In this document: piece by piece, positions 6,478 through 10,005 of the stretch
Position numbering within the stretch: the stretch's first letter is position 1
Layout of the letters: each line of letters begins with the position of its first letter
From: Actinomycetota bacterium
GTDB lineage: Bacteria; Actinomycetota; Actinomycetes; Mycobacteriales; Mycobacteriaceae
Assembly: GCA_005787665.1 (NCBI GenBank)
Contig: SYAB01000093.1
Location: 1 to 10,005 of the forward strand
Length of the DNA: 10,005 nucleotides
Direction: 5' to 3'
Notes under the pieces: model-generated
Told to the model about the DNA's origin: nothing
The model's database searches: none
Seen by the model: only the letters and a program-made list of their open reading frames with translations
Translations under genes and position numbers: made by a program

Positions 6478-7035
6478 TCAGCCCGCGGCGCAGCCCGGCA
6501 GGAAGAGCTCGGCCGGAATCACGGCGTCGGCGGGCGGGGTGGTCGTGGTCGGGTTGGTTCCGCAGACCTGGGCCTTGTCCTTGACCACCCAGAACTGCCC
6601 CTCCTGCTCGAAGACGAACGATGTCGGCGCACCCATCTCGGGGTTCTGCGTGCTGGACAGGATTCCGGCGGTCACCGCCCACCCGTCCGAACAGGTCAGC
6701 GTGTCCACGGTGTAGAGGTTGTCCGGACCCAGCGCCTGGGCGGCCTGGAGGGCCGGCTGGGCCAGCGCCTCCTTGGTGCAGGTGGTCATGCCGCCGACGA
6801 TCGGGGTGCTGGTCCCCGCCGAGCTGGTCATCGTGGGGGTTGTCGTGGTGGCGCTGGTCCCCGCCGAGGTGGTCGTCGTGATGGTGCTGGGCGCCGCCGA
6901 GGTGGTCGTCGTCGTGGCGCTGGTCGCCGCCGCGGTGGTCGAGGCCGCCGGCTCCTGACTGTCCCTGGCGCAGGATGTCAGCCCGAGCACGACGATTCCC
7001 GTCATGGCGACGGCGACGAGGTGGGCGGGATTCAT
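6478..7035 (-). CDS. Secreted lipoprotein with Thr/Ser/Ala-rich repeat linker
   Basis: A 185-residue predicted lipoprotein. Residues 1-21 form a signal peptide with lipobox LTSC, so Cys22 would be lipidated and the protein anchored outside the cytoplasmic membrane. Residues 30-78 are a low-complexity Thr/Ser/Ala/Pro spacer, partly built of 11-residue repeats and likely to be O-mannosylated, as such linkers are in mycobacteria (inference). A compact domain (about 83-185) has four cysteines, Cys86, Cys115, Cys158 and Cys182, enough for two disulfides, with SDGWAVTAGIL and GQFWVVKD stretches. The function is unknown and I do not recognise a named family. GGAGG lies four bases before ATG 7035. 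The gene follows the MFS gene by 32 bases and may share its transcript, which would suit a surface partner of that transporter, although a possible promoter also lies in the gap. Confidence 0.87.
   Translation of the reverse strand: MNPAHLVAVAMTGIVVLGLTSCARDSQEPAASTTAAATSATTTTTSAAPSTITTTTSAGTSATTTTPTMTSSAGTSTPIVGGMTTCTKEALAQPALQAAQALGPDNLYTVDTLTCSDGWAVTAGILSSTQNPEMGAPTSFVFEQEGQFWVVKDKAQVCGTNPTTTTPPADAVIPAELFLPGCAAG
6806..6945. repeat. Imperfect 33-bp direct repeats in the lipoprotein linker
   Basis: Related units begin near 6806, 6851, 6884 and 6917. The last three are exactly 33 bases apart, and the first is 45 bases before the second. Each has a plus-strand core like GCTGGTCCCCGCCGAGGTGG. 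On the coding (minus) strand they encode 11-residue units such as TSAGTSATTTT and TSAAPSTITTT. The period is a multiple of three, so copy-number change would lengthen or shorten the surface spacer without a frameshift. Confidence 0.75.
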
Positions 7036-7064
7036 GGAGCCTCCGGTGTGGTCGAGTTGGAATC

Positions 7065-7070
7065 ACGCTA
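7065..7070 (-). promoter_or_regulatory. Possible -10 box for the lipoprotein gene
   Basis: Minus-strand TAGCGT spans the MFS stop codon (TAG) and lies about 29 bases before the lipoprotein ATG, leaving room for a short leader with the GGAGG ribosome site. The same hexamer occurs at 9351-9356 before the exported-protein gene. It fits TANNNT but there is no clear -35, and chance is a real alternative. Confidence 0.25.
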
Positions 7071-8378
7071 CGGGAGATAGCCGGCGCGCCGTTCGAGAGC
7101 CTCCGCGTCGCGGGTGGCGCGGGCCGCGCGGTCGGCCGCGACGGCCGGGGGGATGATGAGGGGAACGGCGACCAGGCCGATGAGACCGAAGACCCAGGCG
7201 CCGAGTGTGGTGTCGGCGCCGCCGAGGAGCGGACCGGCCAGGCTCGGGCCCAACGCCAGGCCGATCGAGGACATCCCGAGCATGAACGCCACCAGCCGCC
7301 CGGAATTGCGGTCCAGGTCCGCGGCGACCGACAGCGCCAGCGGCAGCGTCACCCAGTAGCCCAGGTTGATCACGAGATTGCCCGCGATATAGGCGGCCGG
7401 TGTGTGCACCATCGGAACCAGCAGCACGCCGAGACCGGACAGTAGGAGCCCGGCGGCGCCCAGCGCGCCGCGACCGACCCACCGCCCCAGCAACCATGGA
7501 GCCATGGTGCCGAGTAGCCCGACCAGCTGCGAGAAGCCGAGGAAGCTCGCGGTCGCCCCAGCCGACAGACCGGCTCGGGTGCCCAACTCCTCGGCGAAGG
7601 TCCACAGTCCCGCGACCGCGAACTGGGACAGCGTCACGGCCAGCGCCAGCAGGATCGGCAGCGGGCCGAACAACGACAGCCTGGGCGCGTCCCGGTCCAG
7701 TTCGGCACCCACGGCGGGGGAGAGTTCCTCGACGTCACGGTCGGCCGCGGCGCGTTGCCGGGCGATGCGCCGGGTGTCGGGGAGCTTCCACCAGACGAGA
7801 ACCAGGCACACCACCTGCACGGCCACCATGGCCGCGTAGGGCAGCACGATCGGATAGATTTGGCGCAGAAAGGGATTGGTGCTCATCATCACGAAAACGA
7901 AGACCATGTACCAGGTGGTCAGCAGTCCGAACGCCCGCTCGCTGTTGTGGGCGAAGGACAGCGCCGCGTTGCCGGCGACGAAGGACAACCCGCAGCCCAA
8001 TCCGAGCGCCACCATTCCCGCCAGTAGCGACCAGAAGCCGTTGTCGCTGACGTTGCTGATGTAGAGCAGCGCCGCGGAGGCGATCACGATGCCGTAGGTC
8101 GCCGTGCGCTTGAGGTTGCGGTCACCGATCGAATGGGCCAGGCCCAATTCGACCAGGCCCATCGTGCCCAGCGCGGCGGTGACCAACAGACCGGCCCGGG
8201 TGTTACTCAGCCCGAATCCCTCGTGGAACGAGGTCGCGTACAGCGGGCTGAGCAGATCCACCATCACCCCGGCCAGCCCCGCGGCGATACCGCCGATCAG
8301 CAGGCCGCCGGGTTCGGTGGGTTTCTCGGTCAGGGTGACACCCTCGCGTCCTGGTTGTCCGGCCGTCACGCTCGCCAT
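7068..8378 (-). CDS. MFS transporter, 12 transmembrane helices
   Basis: A 436-residue integral membrane protein of the major facilitator superfamily with two hydrophobic halves of about six helices each. They are joined by a charged cytoplasmic loop at about residues 200-235 rich in Arg, Asp and Glu. The first helix spans about 24-45. The loop after helix 2 has HSIGDRNLKR, a loose form of MFS motif A. A second-half segment with FMLGMSSIGLALGP is typical of proton-coupled permeases. ATG 8378 is chosen because a purine-rich GGGGGA lies just upstream and the 23-residue hydrophilic N-terminus is plausible. The open frame continues 89 codons further up as an Arg/Pro/Gly-rich stretch opposite the divergent gene, which is not credible coding. 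The substrate is unknown; drug or metabolite efflux is the usual default for the family. It probably heads a two-gene unit with the lipoprotein. Confidence 0.93.
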   Translation of the reverse strand: MASVTAGQPGREGVTLTEKPTEPGGLLIGGIAAGLAGVMVDLLSPLYATSFHEGFGLSNTRAGLLVTAALGTMGLVELGLAHSIGDRNLKRTATYGIVIASAALLYISNVSDNGFWSLLAGMVALGLGCGLSFVAGNAALSFAHNSERAFGLLTTWYMVFVFVMMSTNPFLRQIYPIVLPYAAMVAVQVVCLVLVWWKLPDTRRIARQRAAADRDVEELSPAVGAELDRDAPRLSLFGPLPILLALAVTLSQFAVAGLWTFAEELGTRAGLSAGATASFLGFSQLVGLLGTMAPWLLGRWVGRGALGAAGLLLSGLGVLLVPMVHTPAAYIAGNLVINLGYWVTLPLALSVAADLDRNSGRLVAFMLGMSSIGLALGPSLAGPLLGGADTTLGAWVFGLIGLVAVPLIIPPAVAADRAARATRDAEALERRAGYLP

Positions 8379-8437
8379 CGTCCCCCAGGATGCAGACCCG
8401 CCGCATCGAGTTGCGCCGTATCCGGCGGGCCGATCCC

Positions 8438-8449
8438 TACGATCACCGG
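8438..8449 (+). promoter_or_regulatory. Putative leaderless -10 promoter of the DUF3097 gene
   Basis: TACGAT (8438-8443) is followed by six bases and then GTG at 8450. This is the spacing expected when transcription starts at the first base of the start codon, a common arrangement in mycobacteria. There is no Shine-Dalgarno before 8450. This site supports the shorter start over the ATG at 8390. Confidence 0.5.
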
Positions 8450-9313
8450 GTGGCCGACCGCTATGGCACCGATGTGCTCGCCGACGACCCGCACCAGTCG
8501 GGCAGAGTCCGCTCGGTGCAACGGTGCGCCGAGACCGGGCTCGTCGTCGAGGACGCGCAGTCCGGTTACGTCGGTGCGGTCGTGCGGGTCGAGGGCGGCC
8601 GGGTCGAACTCGAGGACCGGCGGGGCCGGGTCCGGGTCTTCCCACTCGGGCCGGGCTTCCTGATCGACGGGCGCCCGGTGATCCTGACCGCCCCGTCCCG
8701 GGAAACGCCGCAGTCGGGCCGCACCGCCTCCGGGTCGGTCCGGGTCGCTGACGCCCGCGCCCGGGTGGCCCGGGCCGGTCGCATCTACGTCGAAGGCCGC
8801 CACGACGCCGAACTCGTCGAGCAGGTGTGGGGTGACGATCTGCGGGTCGAGGGTGTCGTCGTCGAACACCTCGGCGGTGTCGATGACCTCGTCGACATCG
8901 TCGCGTCTTTCCGCCCCGGCCCGAACCGGCGGTTGGGCGTTCTGGTCGACCACCTGGTAACCGGCTCGAAGGAGGCCCGCATCGCCGAGGCGGTTCGCCG
9001 CGGGCCGGGCGGGCGGGACACGCTGGTGGTCGGCCATCCCTACGTCGATATCTGGCAGGCGGTCAAGCCCGGCCGACTCGGCTTGGCGGTGTGGCCAACC
9101 GTGCCGCGCAGCGTCGAGTGGAAACACGGCATCTGTCAGGCGTTGGGGTGGCCACACCGCGATCAGGCCGATATCGCCCGCGCGTGGCGGCGCATCCGCG
9201 GCGCGGTGCGCGACTGGACCGACCTGGAGCCCGAACTCATCGGCCGGGTCGAGGAACTCATCGACTTCGTCACATCGGGCGGCCCTGCCGGGGAGGCCGC
9301 GGGGAGGCCGTGA
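8450..9313 (+). CDS. DUF3097 family protein, possible Toprim-like nucleic-acid enzyme
   Basis: A 287-residue soluble protein recognised as the actinobacterial DUF3097 family. It opens with the family-typical ADRYGTDVLADDP, followed by a small beta-rich domain (about residues 25-75) containing LEDRRGRVRVFPLGPGF. After that comes a region with IYVEGRHDAELVEQVWG (Glu115, Asp119) and LGVLVDHLVTGSKE (Asp167). The invariant-looking Glu followed later by Asp at the end of a hydrophobic strand resembles the Toprim fold of primases and nucleases, although the second DxD acidic residue is not obvious. The C-terminal part is Trp-rich (WKHGICQALGW). The biological role is not established to my knowledge. 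GTG 8450 is preferred; ATG 8390, in frame, would add 20 Arg-rich residues and leave only 11 bases to the divergent MFS gene. The stop codon is part of a hairpin. Confidence 0.86.
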   Translation: MADRYGTDVLADDPHQSGRVRSVQRCAETGLVVEDAQSGYVGAVVRVEGGRVELEDRRGRVRVFPLGPGFLIDGRPVILTAPSRETPQSGRTASGSVRVADARARVARAGRIYVEGRHDAELVEQVWGDDLRVEGVVVEHLGGVDDLVDIVASFRPGPNRRLGVLVDHLVTGSKEARIAEAVRRGPGGRDTLVVGHPYVDIWQAVKPGRLGLAVWPTVPRSVEWKHGICQALGWPHRDQADIARAWRRIRGAVRDWTDLEPELIGRVEELIDFVTSGGPAGEAAGRP

Positions 9314-9340
9314 GCGACCCGCGCGATAGGGCGGATCGCT
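9313..9340 (+). terminator. Hairpin after the DUF3097 gene, possible terminator
   Basis: Arms AGCGACCCGC (9313-9322) and GCGGATCGCT (9331-9340) can pair at nine of ten positions around an eight-base loop. The stem starts at the last base of the TGA stop codon. No T-run follows, so it is not a classical intrinsic terminator, though U-poor hairpins are common at actinobacterial gene ends. It could also be an operator for the next gene. Confidence 0.42.
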
Positions 9341-9347
9341 GCTGAAC

Positions 9348-9356
9348 TGCTAGCGT
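9348..9356 (+). promoter_or_regulatory. Putative extended -10 promoter of the exported-protein gene
   Basis: TGCTAGCGT fits an extended -10 (TGN-TANNNT). Initiation would fall near 9363, giving a leader of about 29 bases that contains the GGGAGGGA ribosome site (9379-9386) upstream of ATG 9392. No convincing -35 is seen. It lies just downstream of the hairpin, consistent with an independent transcript. Confidence 0.42.
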
Positions 9357-9391
9357 CGAGGTGTCATCAAGAGTGCCCGGGGAGGGACATC

Positions 9392-10005
9392 ATGGGGGCC
9401 TCGAGCTGGGTCGGACGTGTCGGGGGAGTCGCCGCTGCGCTCGGCGTCGGCGCGGTGGTCTTCGCCGCCGGGCAGGGCGTGGCGTCGGCGTCACCCGAGA
9501 ACGGGCCGGCGGACAGGCCGAGCGACGCCGCGTCGGCGGGCCGGGATACCGCGGGGCAGCGCCAGGCCGGTATGCGCCGGGCGGCCCGCACCGGCGCTGC
9601 ACAGGCAGCGTCGACTGCAACTCGGGCGGTTGCCCCGAGCGCGGCGGCCCGCGCACAGAAGCGGCGGCCGGTTGCTGCGGTCCGGCCGACCCCGGCCGGC
9701 GAGGTACCGCCGGCGAGCAGGACCGGCCCGCGTACCGCGGTGGACCTGCCGCAGATGCCGATCACCGAGGGATGGTCGTTCACCGTCGCCCCGGAATCCG
9801 TGGCCGAGGTAGCCGCCGGTTATGTCACCGAAGGAGGTGACCCCGCCGACGCGGCCCGGTTCTTCTTCGGTGACCTCGCGGTCACCAGCCTCGACACCCT
9901 GGCCGGGGAGGTCACCCCCGATCAGGCCCGGCTCCAGTTGGGCAACCTGGCGGTGTCGGGTTACTTCGGCGGGATCTGGTTGCGCGACAACCTGCGTGCG
10001 GCCCC
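9392..10005 (+). CDS. Exported protein with Ala/Arg/Pro-rich linker (3' end outside window)
   Basis: A frame open to the right edge, 204 complete codons. Residues 1-33 form a Sec signal peptide (basic WVGRVGG start, hydrophobic core, cleavage expected after VASA at about residue 33). The same style recurs in large secreted proteins of environmental mycobacteria. Residues 34-118 are a low-complexity, Ala/Arg/Pro-rich, strongly basic linker. A more ordered region follows from about 119, containing ITEGWSFTVAPESVAEV, the aromatic FFFGDLAV and LQLGNLAVSGYFGGIWLRD stretches. No enzymatic motif is visible in the part present, so the function is unassigned; the informative domain may lie past the window edge. 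The start is supported by GGGAGGGA, five bases before ATG. It may act in or outside the cell envelope. Confidence 0.82.
   Translation, partial: MGASSWVGRVGGVAAALGVGAVVFAAGQGVASASPENGPADRPSDAASAGRDTAGQRQAGMRRAARTGAAQAASTATRAVAPSAAARAQKRRPVAAVRPTPAGEVPPASRTGPRTAVDLPQMPITEGWSFTVAPESVAEVAAGYVTEGGDPADAARFFFGDLAVTSLDTLAGEVTPDQARLQLGNLAVSGYFGGIWLRDNLRAA

Noticed and set aside
6440..6500. Possible bidirectional terminator between the ligase and lipoprotein genes.
   Set aside because: Only short GGCC/GGCC pairing is present with almost no loop; no stable stem could be drawn by eye.
8379..8645. Upstream extension of the MFS gene by 89 codons.
   Set aside because: The extension is Arg/Pro/Gly-rich, lies opposite the DUF3097 gene and has no relation to a transporter; ATG 8378 gives a normal-length MFS protein.
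1..10005. CRISPR arrays, tRNA or rRNA genes, insertion sequences or attachment sites.
   Set aside because: None seen: no regularly spaced short repeats with unique spacers, no transposase or integrase motifs, and nearly all bases are in protein genes.

Overview
The window is high-GC actinobacterial DNA and looks like a non-tuberculous mycobacterium (Mycolicibacterium-type). The reasons are GTG starts, a threonine-rich lipoprotein, an exported protein whose signal peptide ends in VASA (a style common in mycobacterial secretomes), and two genes with a TANNNT box 6-7 bases before a start codon and no Shine-Dalgarno sequence, the usual mycobacterial leaderless layout. The species assignment is inference. 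Coding density is very high and no gap exceeds 81 bases.

Bases 1-6465 hold what looks like one functional cluster. In order on the plus strand are: the C-terminal part of a PLP-dependent cysteine desulfurase (1-698); an FtsX/MacB-type permease (695-1798) whose start overlaps the desulfurase stop; and an ABC ATPase with an N-terminal four-cysteine zinc-ribbon-like extension (1821-2582). A transglutaminase-like cysteine enzyme follows on the minus strand (2588-3304). Then come, again on plus, a second permease closely paralogous to the first (3385-4491), a free-standing acyl carrier protein (4505-4813) and a fatty-acyl-AMP-ligase-like adenylating enzyme (4810-6465). Tight spacing and 4-base stop/start overlaps tie the plus-strand genes together. 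My reading, which is inference, is a small biosynthesis-and-export locus. The ligase would activate an acyl acid and load it on the carrier protein, and the desulfurase and/or the transglutaminase-like enzyme would modify or transfer it. The ATPase with the two permeases would then move the product, or act on a lipid, at the membrane. No KS, NRPS or membrane-fusion protein is visible here; partners may lie upstream of base 1.

Bases 6478-8378 carry a separate minus-strand pair: a 12-helix MFS transporter (7068-8378) followed by a lipoprotein with an 11-residue Thr/Ser/Ala repeat linker (6478-7035). Divergent from the MFS gene is a DUF3097-family gene (8450-9313) that probably starts at a leaderless GTG. 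It ends in a hairpin beginning in its own stop codon. The window closes with the first 204 codons of an exported protein (9392 to the edge).
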